Below are positions 44,428 through 56,526 of a stretch of 64,000 nt of DNA, piece after piece. The stretch lies in NCBI GenBank assembly GCA_029215795.1, contig JARDYH010000004.1, forward strand, positions 204,394,017 through 204,458,016, given 5' to 3'. The position numbers and the translations under genes are program-made. Source of the stretch: Anniella stebbinsi. Its lineage: Eukaryota; Chordata; Lepidosauria; Squamata; Anniellidae. Position 1 is the stretch's first letter. Every line of letters starts with the position of its first letter. Below the pieces are notes generated by a model that was given only the letters and a program-made list of their open reading frames with translations, was not told the DNA's origin and made no database searches.

Positions 44428-44680
44428 TAGGGTTGCCACCCATGCATTGCCACACAAAAAAGACGAAGAAGATGAAGAAGACGAAGAAGAAGAGGAAAGG
44501 CATCACCAAAAAAGAGGACACAGATTTGCTTCAAATTTGCATATGTTGATATTGAAATAATTACTATAATTTAAATAGAAATAAAATACATCTCATCATA
44601 GTGCAGAAGACTGGGACCATGTGACCTGTGTGCTGCTCAGTCTACTATCCAGCTGTTGTTGAGAAACTTCAACAACCCTA
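44428..44680. mobile_element. TAGGGTTG..CAACCCTA element with (GAA)n
   Basis: Starts TAGGGTTGCCACCC and ends CAACAACCCTA. It has a GAAGAC/GAAGAA-rich run at 44461-44496, then 'aggcatcaccaaaaaagagg'. The part 44495-44610 is found inverted at 59165-59265. No target duplication was seen. Confidence 0.5.
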
Positions 44681-44818
44681 CTCACCCTTCTTATGGTTCT
44701 TGATCTTCAAACTGGACTTTGACTGGACAGCCCTTTAAATAGAAGACACATACAAATAGAGGACTGTCCTCTGACAGTCCTTCAAATAGAGGACTGTTAT
44801 CTGTAAAGTATGAGATGG

Positions 44819-45191
44819 GGCAGTATCCAAATGCGCCATTCTGCTAGCACAAACGATGTTGCAGTAGCAGACTCTATGCACAAGAGGAGAATCCAGTCAA
44901 AGTTACATTTGCACATACACGATTATGCAAGCAGTTGTGAACCTGTTGTGTAAGCAGTTATGCATGATGCTTATGCTATCCATTGTCTAACAGGTTGCGC
45001 ACTACACTTGTGCAACCTATTGTGCAACCAGTCGTGTATTCCATTTGCACAAACAGTTGTGCAAGTGGTTGTGCAAGTGGCTGAGCAAAAGATTGCGTAA
45101 GTCTAATGGACAACCACTTGCGCACGTGAAAGATTCAGCAGAGCACCACTGCGCTACTTGAGTTTGTGGAATGATAGTGTTGAATACTACC
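44819..45191. mobile_element. MITE-like unit rich in TTGTGCAA
   Basis: The left end GGGCAGTATCCAAATGCGCC and the reverse complement of the right end (GGGTAGTATTCAACACTATC) share GGG(C/T)AGTAT(C/T)CAA. Inside are many copies of 'ttgtgcaa' and related words in both orientations. No target duplication was found. Confidence 0.5.
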
Positions 45192-45689
45192 CACGGCCAC
45201 ACCAAGTCAGAAGAGTTAAGGAGGAGACAGAGCACTTAGAGGTTTCAGAGAGAGATTGAGAGGCATAGTTAAAAGGCTGGATTATAGCTGTTGAAAAGGG
45301 GAGTCTATTGGGCTATGATATAGAACCATTATTTCTTATTCTTTATTAAACGGCAATTTGTTTTGGAGGTTATACTTCATAAATAAATATTGATTGAAGT
45401 ACCCGTCTTCTGGTCTGAGCAAGGTGTATGCTTAGTATATCTCACCCCACAAGCAGGATTTGAATCACACAGCCAAATATACAAAAGGGAGACTCTTCCA
45501 GCTTCCTGGGACCCTCCAGATGCGTTGGACTACAGCTCCAAGCATCCCAAGATGAGGAAGGTTGCAGTGGTGGCAGCAGGTTATTTTGGGAGAACTGAGG
45601 GGAAATCCAGACAGGCTGAGTGACTTTCCAAGTGATCTATGGGGCCAGAGCCTTAAAGGGGACCCCAGGACATAACAATCCTATTCACT
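45192..45689. other. Unassigned
   Basis: 'ccctccagatgcgttggact' at 45509 is a half unit of the palindromic repeat family. No gene. Confidence 0.45.
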
Positions 45690-45965
45690 CCAGTGAATGC
45701 TCTCTAAGTCTTCATGGAGGATAAGGCAATCAATGGCTACCAGTGCTAATGGCTTTATTCTACCTCCAGTATCAGGGGCAGTATGCCTATGTAAACATTG
45801 GCTAGGGAACATGGTGGGAGGGTGCTGTTGGACTCATGTCCTGCTTGTGGGTTTACCCATGGATAGGTGGTTGTCCAAAAGTCAATCTAGTCCAGAGTTC
45901 TGTTTCAGAGTGCTGGGCTAGATGGACCTTGGTCTGATCCAGCATGGCCCTTCTTATGTTCTTAC
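45690..45965 (+). mobile_element. CR1/L3-like LINE 3' end
   Basis: 'gggctagatggaccttggtc' and 'tgatccagcatggcccttct' then 'tatgttctta' are the 3' terminus seen reversed at 54988. The upstream part 'tacctccagtatcaggggca' also matches. No coding sequence is left. Confidence 0.8.
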
Positions 45966-46841
45966 ATAAGCCTTCCTTTGCACATTCAGATCTCTTTCCT
46001 CCATTGATCTGAAATATTTAGCTGCAAACAAAGCTCTGGGCTGGGGATTGGAGATGGGAATTTGGGAATGGGTTCAGTTTCCTTCTGGATGAGTTGGAAT
46101 AAGAAATAACATTGTGCATTCTGATGGGACCTGGATTTGCAACCTTCCCCCAACCCTCCCTTCAAGTCTTGTACCTTTTAACTACATAAGTAACACAAGC
46201 AGAAAGCCGTATGACGCCAAGGCATGGCCAGGATCCAAACATCCCCTTAGGTATGCACAAATGTTTCCACATGTTCACCAAGTTTTCCATGGGAGATTTT
46301 GTCCAACCAAGCTCTTTGCTCTGTCTTGGAAGCTGTTCTTGAAGATCTTCTGTGTTTCAGAACTTTCAGGTTTGGGCACATTGTGGTCAGGAGGTCTTAG
46401 AAGTCCCATTGCATACATGGGACTCCCCACACAGTCCTTTGGATCCAGGCCCACAAATTATTTCCACCATCTGGCCAGAACTTCAAGAATATTTGCTTTA
46501 CTCCACTGAAGACGATGGTAAAAGCGCTGCCAACTTTAATGCACCAAGCCTGAAATGTAAGTTTCAAGGAATGCTCAACTGTGAAACAATCTACTTTGTT
46601 TTTCCTTTCACCCTTACAAAACAATTTTGTTCTTCATAAATCATCTGCATGTATGTCACTTTTCAGTGGTAGGGGTATTCAAACAGCCAAGATGTTTATA
46701 GATGGAGGCAAAGACATACAAATGTTCTTAATTTTATCTAACTCTTGAGAAATTAGTTTTAACACTTGCCAGAAGGTGGCTTGCTCTGCAGCAGGATCTC
46801 ACCCAAAAAAATGTTTCCTTGCCCCTCTTCTTCTCAAAAGA
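45966..46841. other. Unassigned, no gene seen
   Basis: Frames of 131 aa (46114-46509) and 95 aa (46352-46639) overlap on the same strand in different frames. Neither shows a domain. Confidence 0.4.
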
Positions 46842-47611
46842 ATGGCTCGCAGAGCAATGGCACCATGTTAAAAACAACAACGGAAACTCCCCGTCAAAAT
46901 TTATTAGAGGCATTGCTAACTGTGCAACCCACAAAATCACCCAAGCATGGGACACATGCTAAAGATACACATACTCTGGGCAAGGGGAAGCTTTTTTGGA
47001 AGGCTGAGTATTGCCTAAGCATATCGAAAGCAGGATACCATTTTCAAAGCTCAATGCACTCTATATGGGACCGAAATTGAAAAGTGCTTAGAAGCTTCAG
47101 CTGGTCCAGAATGCTGAAGTCAGACTGTTGACAGGGGTTGGTTACAGGGAGCATGCACAATTCACAGTGTGTTTATATCCCATAAAACCCTATGCGGCTT
47201 GGGACCAGGCTATTTAAAAGACCACAGGGGTGTCTATACGATGTCACTTTGTAGATGTTTCCTTCAAAACCCTGCAGAATTGCTGCTGCGAGGCAGAAAT
47301 GATAAATATAGACAGCAGGAGGGAGTGTGGACTGTCCAGCCTAAAATAGCAACTCTGGTGGTCATTTGGTTTGTCAAGCCTGCCCCCCGCCCTGTATTCC
47401 ACGCTACTTGGATTCACTCCCAGAAGCACCCACTGGATCAACCCTAACCAAGGCTACCACTGCAGACAGAGAAACAATATGGTGACCTCAGAGAAACTTT
47501 AAAAAACCACAGTAAAACCATACCACAAAACAGTGCAGTTTCAGGGGCAAAAGCCCAGTGTAGCTGTGAGTTGGCTGCTAAGACATATAAACAACACAAC
47601 ACCACTGCACA
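46842..47611 (+). repeat. 0.77-kb dispersed duplication, copy 2
   Basis: Matches 36234-37022. It lacks a short 'tttgtgtggggtgaa' segment present in copy 1 near 36368. It runs directly into a full-length MITE at 47613, whereas copy 1 is preceded by half of such a MITE. Confidence 0.92.
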
Positions 47612-47612
47612 G

Positions 47613-47932
47613 TAGGCTGACCAGATAAAATCCAGGTCAGGGCTCCTGTATCTTTAACAGTTGTAGAGAAAAGGGAATTTCAGCCAGTGTCATTTGTATG
47701 CAATTAGTTCCTGGCGATATTCCCTCTTCATTACAACAGTTAAAGGTGCAGGCACTATACTAGAGTGACCATATACAAAAGAAGGCAGGGCCCCTGCAAC
47801 TTTAACAGTTGTGATGAAGAGGGAATTTCACCAGGAACTAATTGCATACAAATGACACTGGCTGAAATTCCCTTTTCTCTACAACTGTTAAAATTATAGG
47901 AGCCCTGACCTGGATTTTATCTGGTCACCCTA
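47613..47932. mobile_element. hAT-like foldback MITE, copy 5
   Basis: Begins TAGGCTGACCAGATAAAATC and ends GATTTTATCTGGTCACCCTA, a terminal inverted repeat of about 20 bp. The inside mirrors itself around 47770. The flanks CTGCACAG and GCGTTTGG do not match, so one side was rearranged. Confidence 0.88.
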
Positions 47933-49209
47933 GCGTTTGGGTGACACTAAACTCCCAAACTCTGGACAATCTCCCCCCGCAGTTTCATGTATGTGATAAA
48001 TAGCATGAGGGATTAGATGGAACACCTCAGGCTAACAGTCGCAGCATTAAAAAAAAGAAAGAATCCCCCAGCACTGCCTGAGCACCTGCATTGAATTATG
48101 CACCTTTTTTCTGCATGGAAAATCATACATATATTTGCGCACATTTTTTTCAAATGTATGCCTTTTTGTGTGCATTTATCCATCGACTAAAGTATGTTTT
48201 TGCACAGTTTTGAAATGTATACATATTTCTTGTACATGTTTTTGAACACTTTTTGTTTTGTTTTGCAAGACACACTCAAAATTTGGAAATGCGCAGATTT
48301 CTAACTGCAAATTGTGTTTAGTTCTGGGAGGTGCAAATTGGGTAATCTTTCATACAAATGTGAACCCAATCATTTTTTCAGCCATCCCTAGGATGAATGC
48401 ACCCTCCTATTTTCCCCTCATCACTCTGTAACAAGAGCAAGCCCCCACATGTGATGACCAAGAGAAAGTTGGGACAAAGGCTGCAGCTTTTTGAGAGAGA
48501 TCCCTCTCACCTCTTAAATCCCTATCTAAGCTACATTTGTTACTTTTCAGTCTGCCTGAGTTATGTTCCTAAGGGCTAAGACAAATACAGCATCACAATA
48601 CAACAGGCAACGTTGCCCCTCCAAGCAGCATTTATCAACTATCTCTCATTGTTTGCTGACAGATGGATTTGTGTGTGGAATCGTAGCTAAATCAATGAAA
48701 AGCAAGGCCAATTGAATCCATTTGTGTGCATGAAGCCTATTCCCATTTGGAGACCATCAAAAGCCGTCTTGGTGGCTAGTGATGCTGCAGCTGTGCAGAG
48801 AGGGCTGCTTTTGGACAGGTGTATCATATAACAACATTTTTTGGCATTACTTAAACATGGAACACTTGGAGGAAACCAGCCTTGCCTGGATCTGACACTT
48901 CCTGTGTAATAGCTTCCAAACTATAAATATATAGAACTCTCCCTTCCCCCTAGCATCATGATTGATAATTGAAGCAGGCTGATAGATCCTAGAGTAAGTT
49001 GGACTTCACCAAGATGGAGTTTCAGAGAAAGATCATTCAGGGTGAGTGGCACTCTCTGAATCACCAGAGACCCATACTATGGGACTAACTGCAATGCAAT
49101 ACAAGCTAAGTTGGTTCTCTTTTCTCTCCTCCCTTTTTTGTCTTGTACAAAAAATAAACAAAATAAAAGCAGGTCCTTGCCCCCAAACAGCTTGCAATCA
49201 AATTGGAGC

Positions 49210-49210
<1 letters not shown>
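47933..49210. other. Unassigned with degenerate T-rich repeats
   Basis: At 48095-48330, words such as 'tgcacattttt', 'tgtgtgcattta', 'aaatgtatacatattt' recur, suggesting an old minisatellite. No gene. Confidence 0.45.

Positions 49211-49254
<44 letters not shown>
49211..49254 (+). repeat. (GT)n microsatellite
   Basis: About 22 perfect GT units. The cysteine/valine-rich frames across it are artefacts. Confidence 0.97.
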
Positions 49255-49258
<4 letters not shown>

Positions 49259-49284
49259 CCACAAGTCACTGTGCACATCATTAT

Positions 49285-49345
49285 TACTATTATTATATTT
49301 ATTCCATTTATATACTGCCCCATAGCCGAAGCATAAGATGTAATA
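49285..49345 (-). repeat. SINE/LINE tail fragment, reversed
   Basis: 'tattccatttatatactgcc' and 'ccatagccgaagcataag' are the reversed tail also seen at 39594. Confidence 0.5.
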
Positions 49346-51982
49346 GTAATAATAATAAGTATTGCACTGGAATGAATTTATTGCAACAGATAAAACAATA
49401 AATTACAACATGCCGGATATAATTCTCGTGAACAGTAACCCCAATAGAAGTTGAAATAGGGGGGTGTATGTGTGTGTAGAGCCACTGTAGGGATGATTCA
49501 CACAGCAATATGTAACACTAGTTGCCTCACCATTTAATGAATAATCACTTGAGGGAGACTCTGTTCATGCTTAGAGATGGTGCTTCTACCTGTAGAAGTA
49601 AAGTTGAATCTTCCACCATCTTCCACCTTTCCTACTATATACCGCCCCATTCAGAAACAACATCCCGGGCCAAAACAGACATTACTTTAAATCTATGTTT
49701 TGCAGCTATGTCTTTTTGTCATTTTTACTCTAGGGTAGGTGCAGGTATCCCAATCTGGATCTTTAAAAACAAAAACAAAACCTTACTCAATTCAAATCAG
49801 GTGCCCTGGTCCTACTGTAGAGTAAAAATGAAAAAAAAAAGAAAAGAAAAAATTTGTGTAAATGGAACCTTTATGATCACCATTTCTGCAAGTTTGGAAA
49901 TACGCAAACTGTCTAAACATGCATAGGATTAGACCCTTAGTCTGGCATCAGCTTTCATGGACACTGTCCATTTCATCAAATCCATGGAATGTCAACCTCA
50001 AGTTGGCCGGTGTATCTACACATGAGGGGAGGGGGGGAAATGTAAACAGTCATGTCAAAGGGGATTAAAAGGCAAAAAAAAAAAAAAAAAAGTAAAGATA
50101 GCGATAATTAGCTTAACTGTTGTCACTAACAAACCTTTCTTGAGCAATAACACAGAGATCAATGCAACGGCGAGACAATCAACATAAGTTGTGTGATTAA
50201 AAAGATGCCTTTGTCCTTAGTCAAACCACAGGAAATAGAGACACATTTCTTAATGAAATGTACTGAACGAATTGTAATTCAGCAATTTCAGCAATATTAT
50301 AAAGTGCTACAAGGCTCTCTATGAGGTCCTGCCACATGCTTAGAGCAGGATGGTGCTGAAGCTAAGAGCCTGTTTGGAGTTTTTCCAGGAACACAGTGTC
50401 AATCTGGATTAAATTCTATTTCATGTCAATGCCTCTGACAACATGCTAAGCTCTTTTATCTCCTATGAAGCTCAGTGAGAGCCCAGGCACTCAGCACCTT
50501 GCTGTTGAAGTTCAACATCTTGCAGGATCGGGTTCTTTCCAAACCGTTATCACTCCAACACTCCAGTTAACATTTGAACCCAGGCAGCATGGTTCACATG
50601 GCACACCTGACAAGACTGCGATGCCATGTTGTCGCTCTCGCATGGCTGTCTCATGGAGCTCTCGTGTGCAATGCGGAGCCAGGCAGCAAAAAAACCCAGC
50701 CATTTTAGAACCTTGTAGCGGATGGCATTTACAGAAATTGCAAGCCATAAATCAGTTATTTCAGTGAACAGCATTTTTTAAAAAAATGTTTGTAGCAACA
50801 TTTATGTTTGTAATCTAGACCAGGAACAGCAGGGGCCAGGGTGGATGGGTGGAATTACGACTCCAACGATCCCGGTTCGTTCTCTCCCCCCCCCCCCATC
50901 TTTATTTCACAAATTCAATGATTTATGAGCCTGAATTTAAAGAATGTGAATTAAGACACGGGTTTGGTGACTGAAAGGCGTACTCGACAGCTCTGCGTAT
51001 ATATGTGGAGGGGGGGCAGGGGGTGGGAGAGAAAAGTATTGCAGAGTATAACACAGATGTTAAGAACTACAGCAGGAAATGTCAAGGTAGGGGCTCTCGT
51101 CTTAGGTCTGCAACATTTGTCATTGTGAACTCCTGTTCCCAATCCTTCCCAACAGTTTTCTAGCAATGTGCTTAGCATGTGACCTCTACGTGGCTGCATC
51201 GTTTCCCCCAACTGTTTTCGTAGGTCATAAAGCATTTAGGAAGTGTTTATAAAAATTGCTCAAGGAACCTGTGCCACAGAGATCTTGAGCTTAGGTCTCC
51301 ACGGTCCCGGCTTCGATTTAATTCACAGAGAAGGGATGTGTTTAAAATTTTTTTTTAAAAAAAACCAACTGTATTGTAAATGCCCCAGTAACATCTGTAC
51401 ATAAACCCTCCTGGGAGAGCACAGAGACACACTCAGGTTTAATGTGTGTTATTTGGCCAAGTTTCCTGAACATGTGATGCTTGACTTACTTCCCCCATGA
51501 AATAACACATGCGAGTGCTTTGCTTTTCCTCTTTATTGATGGTCACTTTCACTTATCTGACTGTGGTGGGAAGAGATATTATGTCATAAACACCACAGCA
51601 ACATCTGCAAAGAATCCTCTTGGAATGCAGCATATTAACTGTCAAACCCAAAGTTGACTCATGGATCAAACGTCCACAGTGTATGGTACTGGGCCCATTA
51701 TCCTGCAAGTATTCACATCCCATCTCAATAGATGCTCAGATGCAGCCAGAGATGTGTCACAACCAAACTCTTAGGATACTACTCTTCCCTACAGATGGAC
51801 CACTTTGAAAGAGTAGCAGAGATATATAGCCCTGTCAACATGAAAAGACATTTTAAAGGACCATGGTTCATCAAATGTAATGAGCAATACTAAATTTATT
51901 TATAATGCAGGAGGAGTTGCTCATTTCTCCCAAGAGATGACTTGCTGTTTTTAATGTCACATTTTAAAAAAAATATTTTTAG
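49346..51982. other. Unassigned, no gene seen
   Basis: Non-coding. Features are a poly-A run at 50072-50090, C- and G-runs at 50886-50898 and 51008-51022, and a poly-A/T stretch near 51346-51366. Frames at 49522-49926 and 50465-50774 have no domain, and the latter overlap on both strands. Confidence 0.45.
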
Positions 51983-52082
51983 TTTTTATTTATTACATTT
52001 CTATACCACCCAACAATCCATTAATCCTAAATTTATTTTTTATTTATTACATTTCTATACCACCCAATAATCCATTAATCCT
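51983..52082 (-). repeat. 53-bp tandem duplication of a LINE/SINE tail
   Basis: 'tttttatttattacatttct' to 'ccattaatcct' occurs at 51983 and again at 52036 with one C/T difference. Confidence 0.93.
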
Positions 52083-52416
52083 GTACACAGAAGAGGAAAA
52101 GAAAAAAGTATATAGGACTACTGCTATTCCCTACTGACTTACAGTTTTTTTCGATTTTCATCCTACTAAGTCAAGTGTCCTTAACCAAGGGGCCCTTTTT
52201 CTGAAGATGTCATAAGCACACACCTGGGGGGACAGGGGGGAGGGGTAAAGAGTCCATGCAGTTTTAAACTGAATGTGGTGATAGCGGAAGGTAATAGCTG
52301 ACTCTAACCTAATTCTTTCACTTTCAAAAATAATGCCCCATTTTCCCTGCTCTAAAAAAAACCTCACCCAAAGTGCTGATAGCAAACAGAAGCAAAAACT
52401 AGAGGCTCATGATGTA
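52083..52416. other. Unassigned
   Basis: No gene or repeat recognised. Confidence 0.4.
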
Positions 52417-52424
52417 ATCTAAAG

Positions 52425-53014
52425 TAGGGCTGTGAACAGCCCCCCCTGATCCAGTTCCGGATTGGACCCAATCCTATCCGGACCGTATCGGACCTCCCTG
52501 ATCTGGTCTGGAACCGGATCCAGATCCAGGTCTCCAGATCAAGATCCGGAGACCCTCCTTTTCCCCATAGACTTGCAAGTCTATGGGGAAAAGGACTCAC
52601 TGCCCTCCCCCCATTGTCCCTGTTTTCCTGCTGCCTCCTCCTCGTCACCGCCATCCACCGCCGCCCACCGCCACTTCTGCTGTACTGAGAATCAGGTCTC
52701 ATGGCTTGATTCTCAGTAGAGCGGAAGCAACGGCGAGCGGCAGCGGATGGTGGTGACAACAATGAAGCAGCAGGTAAGTAGGGACAGTGGGGGGAGGGCA
52801 GTGAGTCCAATGGACTCACTGCCGGCCTGGCATCCCCAGGTGGTGGCTGCGCAGCGGCACCCAGGGACCTGGAAGGCCAATGGGCCCCGGATCTCTGGAT
52901 TGATCCGGAACGATCCAATCCTGTCTGGAACGATCCGGACCTCCCCAATCTGGTTCGGATCCGGATCATCCCGATCCAGTTGGGATCCGGGATCTGGATG
53001 TGTTACCAGTCCTA
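52425..53014. mobile_element. hAT-like element with GGATCC-rich arms
   Basis: Starts TAGGGCTGTGAACAG and ends TTACCAGTCCTA, with a perfect 8-bp target duplication ATCTAAAG (52417-52424 and 53015-53022). The outer arms are dense in GATCCGG motifs in inverted order, as in 12849-14047. A perfect 38-bp palindrome lies at 52557-52594 (half-site CCCCATAGACTTG). 'CAGGTAAGT' at 52770-52778 is a perfect-looking 5' splice-site motif. The longest frame of the window (52364-52969, minus, 201 aa) is a product of this element. Confidence 0.92.
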
Positions 53015-53159
53015 ATCTAAAGACCCTGTAAAGCAACCATGAGTTGGGAATGATGAGTGCACAATAAACACCTTGTGTAGAAAAGCTAGAGCATCCCCAA
53101 AGGAAAGCTGCCCAGTCTCTGCTGTAGACTCCAAGTGAGGAAGAAGTCCATCTTGCCCC

Positions 53160-53340
53160 TAGTAATTGGCTCCATTGTTGAACTGCTCTTACCAAAGACA
53201 TTTCAGCTGAAATCTGCCCAGTTGTAACATAAGCCCATTAGATCTAGCCCTGTGCAACAGCCCTTCTGTGCAACAGCCCTTCCCGTTTATCCATTTATTT
53301 CTTTTGTGTAACAGCCCTTCCCATTTATCTAAAAGCAATG
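53160..53340 (-). mobile_element. CR1-type LINE 3' fragment, diverged
   Basis: 'ctccattgttgaactgctct' and 'agcccattagatctagccct' align with the reversed CR1 at 41813-41900, more diverged. A local repeat 'gcaacagcccttc' (53256, 53270) and 'gtaacagcccttc' (53308) lies inside. Confidence 0.6.
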
Positions 53341-53499
53341 AAGTTTGGGCTTTTATCCTCTCAAAAGGTAAGTATATCACCAGTTTGAATTTATTACATA
53401 GTGTCCGATATTCTGTTTGATATTTAAGGCAGCACCTGCCCAAAGATTTAGATCTGCTGAGGGTCCCTTCTCTCCATCCCACTGTTAGGAGCAGTACAC

Positions 53500-53800
53500 T
53501 ACATGCAGACACAAGAGAGGGCCTTGTCAGCCGTGGTCCCAGTTATGGAATGCCCCCCTCTGCCCGCCGAAACTGACTGCTGCTGACGCTAGCTTAATTT
53601 CAGTGCCAAGTCAAGATTCACCCAAGCATTTGGGTCTTACTGACCGTTCGGCTTACCATTGCTGATTTTATACTGGATTGTAGGTTTTTGCTGTGGTTTT
53701 ATAATTTTATAGTAGATTGTTTTTATTGATTGTACCCCACCCTGAGAGTGTTTGAAATAGGGCAGGTTAAAAATATTTTAAATAAATGATAAATAAAAAT
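53500..53800 (+). mobile_element. L2-like LINE 3' end
   Basis: 'gagagggccttgtcagccgt' and 'cccagttatggaatgccccc' are the L2 C-terminal coding region, followed by a T-rich 3' UTR ending 'taccccaccctgagagtgtt' and 'aaataaatgataaataaa'. Confidence 0.75.
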
Positions 53801-54844
53801 GGACCTATTGTTATTTTTGCTCACTTTTGCAAAATCATCATCATCGTCATCCAAAACACAGGGAAATGATCTCATACATGGTTCACAGAGTTCTTTATGC
53901 AAAATATTCCAAAAATACACCAAGGAAAACATGTATGAATATGCTCCGGTGGCTAAACTGACTAATTATGTGTGGGTAAAGGAAGGATGACAGAGAACAA
54001 ATGTATCTAAGACAAAATGGATTCTCTTTATTGAGTTCTTGGATAACAAACACGGTGCAATAGATATATGTAATACATTCCAGATGTTCTGATGTGTTCG
54101 ATTTAAGATGTCATATTTCTTTTTAATTAAACAAAGAACAGAATATTGGATGGCTTCTTCAGTAGATGGAGAAGAGTTAATATCACAAGTTCCAACTACT
54201 TCTCATGAGATAATTTGACTCTGGTATTTATACACATTTGCAGTGTTAATTAGGAAGGGCACATATGTCATTCAAACATCGATTTGTTTTATATTAACAA
54301 TCTTTGGAGCCTCCTGAGATTACATGCTTGGTAAAATTGTAAGTTTGGTGATCGTGAGCGTCTATGTCTTGCTGGCCTTTGAATTGCAGTATTATTAGTT
54401 TTATTTTTTTTTTAAAAAAGAGCACAACACACACACAGACACACAGACACCAACAACAACATCAATGCAAGGCCTCTTCTAGCCCTCACAGATCTATCAA
54501 TTATGCCTTGCCAACTGGACAGTTTGGGAAATGAAATAAGAATAGGTAGGGGTGTAAATACAAATAGCAGTATCCAAGTCAACACTAACATCAATTACAT
54601 TGCAGTAGAGTTAGAAATTTACAGTGCTATGCCAATAGGATTAGCTGGTGTAACACCTTTCCCTGTAAAACCTATCAGGCCAGTTAACATCACTGGCATT
54701 ACACTAGAGTCCCCTTACATTAGCACAATGAATGTAATTAGAGCTACTGGCAACTTGGTTACTCCTGATAGTCATTTTTATAGCAGTCATTCATCCAGAT
54801 AGAAGTACGCTGCATGTTTGTAGGTGCAACATCAGGGGATAGCC
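53801..54844. other. Unassigned
   Basis: (TCA)n at 53838-53851. The 99-aa plus frame at 54503-54802 shows no domain, no signal peptide and no splice context. Confidence 0.4.
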
Positions 54845-54985
54845 GAGTCTTCCCCAATCAAGTGTCCTTCATATGTTTTGGACTTCAATTCCCATCAGCC
54901 CCAGCCAGAATGGCCAATGGTGTGGAATCTTGGGAGTGGTCATCTGAAACATCTGGAGAGCACCAGGTTGGGAATAGCTGGTGAG
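54845..54985. repeat. Palindromic repeat, fourth copy
   Basis: 'atgttttggacttcaattcc' and 'catcagccccagccagaatg' on the left; 'aacatctggagagcaccagg' and 'ttgggaatagctgg' on the right. Confidence 0.7.
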
Positions 54986-54987
54986 TT

Positions 54988-55440
54988 TCTTAAGAATATA
55001 AGAACATAAGAAGAGCCATGCTGGATCAGACCAAGGGTCCATCTAATCCAGCATTCTGTTCACACAGTGGACAAACAACTGCCCACAGGAAACCCACAAG
55101 CACGACAGAAGTGCAACAGTGCCCGCCCTCCCATGTTCCCCAGCAACTGGTGTGCATAGGCATATTGCCTCTGATACTGGAGGTAGCATATAGCTATCAG
55201 GACTAGTAGCCATTGATAGCCTTCTCTTCCATGAATTTGTCCAATCCCCTTTTAAAGCAATCCAAATTGGTGGCCATTTTTACATCTTGTGGTAGGGAAT
55301 TCCATAGTTTAACTGTGTGCTGTGTGAAAAAGTCCTTCATTTTATCTGTCTTGAATCTGCCACCAAGTAGAGTTTCTTGACCCTCATGTGAGATTTCAGA
55401 GACATATGGCTGGCCTGTCTTAGGACGAAACAGAACCAGC
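54988..55440 (-). mobile_element. CR1/L3-like LINE 3' end with ORF tail
   Basis: On the minus strand the coding tail (55203-55440) contains 'HTVKLWNSLPQDVKMATNLD' then 'CFKRGLDKFMEE', a normal C-terminus for CR1/L3-type proteins. The 3' UTR runs through 'tgctggatcagaccaagggt' to TTCTTATGTTCTTATATTCTT-like repeats at 54990-55010 (plus: 'aagaatataagaacataaga'). The rest of the gene is missing. Confidence 0.85.
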
Positions 55441-56518
55441 CTGGACCAGATTGATTTATGATTTGGCCCACAATAATCATCCTTATGGATTACAGTGTAA
55501 ATTGAAAACAAAACATAGCCTAAAAGGTAAGGAGACTGAACTCTCAATTGTAATTTCTCTCCTAGTAAATTACAATATAGTGATCGAGCTGAACTAGCAG
55601 AGCAATAGTATAATATCCCAGTTAGTTGGCAATTTTCTGAGTGCCCATGAAAAATGTAGACCGTAAAGCTCAAAGATGACTAGAGAGGATTTTATATTTC
55701 GATTCAGGCCATTGTATAAAAATAGACAAAGTTTGATTAATATAAATTTTAGCTGGCTTTTTAGTCTAATCCAGATGTAAACATACAGGAAGAAAGACAT
55801 AAGTAAATAATAAAATCAAACCTGATATTTTTCTTAGCTAGCCTAGTGTAAACCTTAACTCCAATCATTGCAATATGTTCATTCCAGTTGTACTCTGATG
55901 TAAATGATCTAGGGCTTTCTAGATTTTGAGTTTATTCTTTTCTTAATAGACCTCATAAATCCAAACTCTAATTGAAGAACTGGTTCACACCACCTGCAAG
56001 TAGGGGTGGACAAATCTGTCCATTTTGGTTTCACCCATTTTCTCATTTCTCCAACCTTAAGTTTGTTTTACCCCATTACCCATTTCTATCTTCTCTTCCC
56101 TTTTCCTCCAGCCTCCTTCAATTCTTGTTGACTTCAGATGCCATTTTGCAGTCCTAATCTGCACTCACCCTTCCTTCATCTATCTTACCTCTGGACTCTT
56201 TTCCTTAGCTTCCCTAAGCTTCTAGGGCCTGTGTGAGATTTTAATAGCAGTCAAGTTAACAACTTTCTTTTCCCTCACCGAAGCAAAATTTCTTGACATC
56301 CCCAAGCGATCGAAACGTGTGTGCTTTCACACCAGCTAGCCAGTCTGAATTAAGGGGCTCATTCACCACAAGCACAATCCAATAAAAATATGTCTCTCTA
56401 TGTGGCAAAACTGCTAACCAGAATTGTCTTGTTACAATATTACCCAAGGAAATATCTTTAAATGTCTTGTCCTGAAAGGTGTCCGGGATGAGATTAGCAC
56501 AATTCTGGGCCTGATTCT
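55441..56518. other. Unassigned, no gene seen
   Basis: Non-coding AT-rich sequence, with no clear repeat. Confidence 0.45.
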
Positions 56519-56526
56519 ATTTCAAA

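Noticed and set aside
49046..49401. Frames with CVCVCV / THTHTH runs
   Set aside because: Translated (GT)n microsatellite.
52364..52969. 201-aa minus-strand frame, longest in the window
   Set aside because: It lies across the hAT-like element at 52425-53014; R, S, G and P richness follows from its GATCCGG motifs. No domain is visible.
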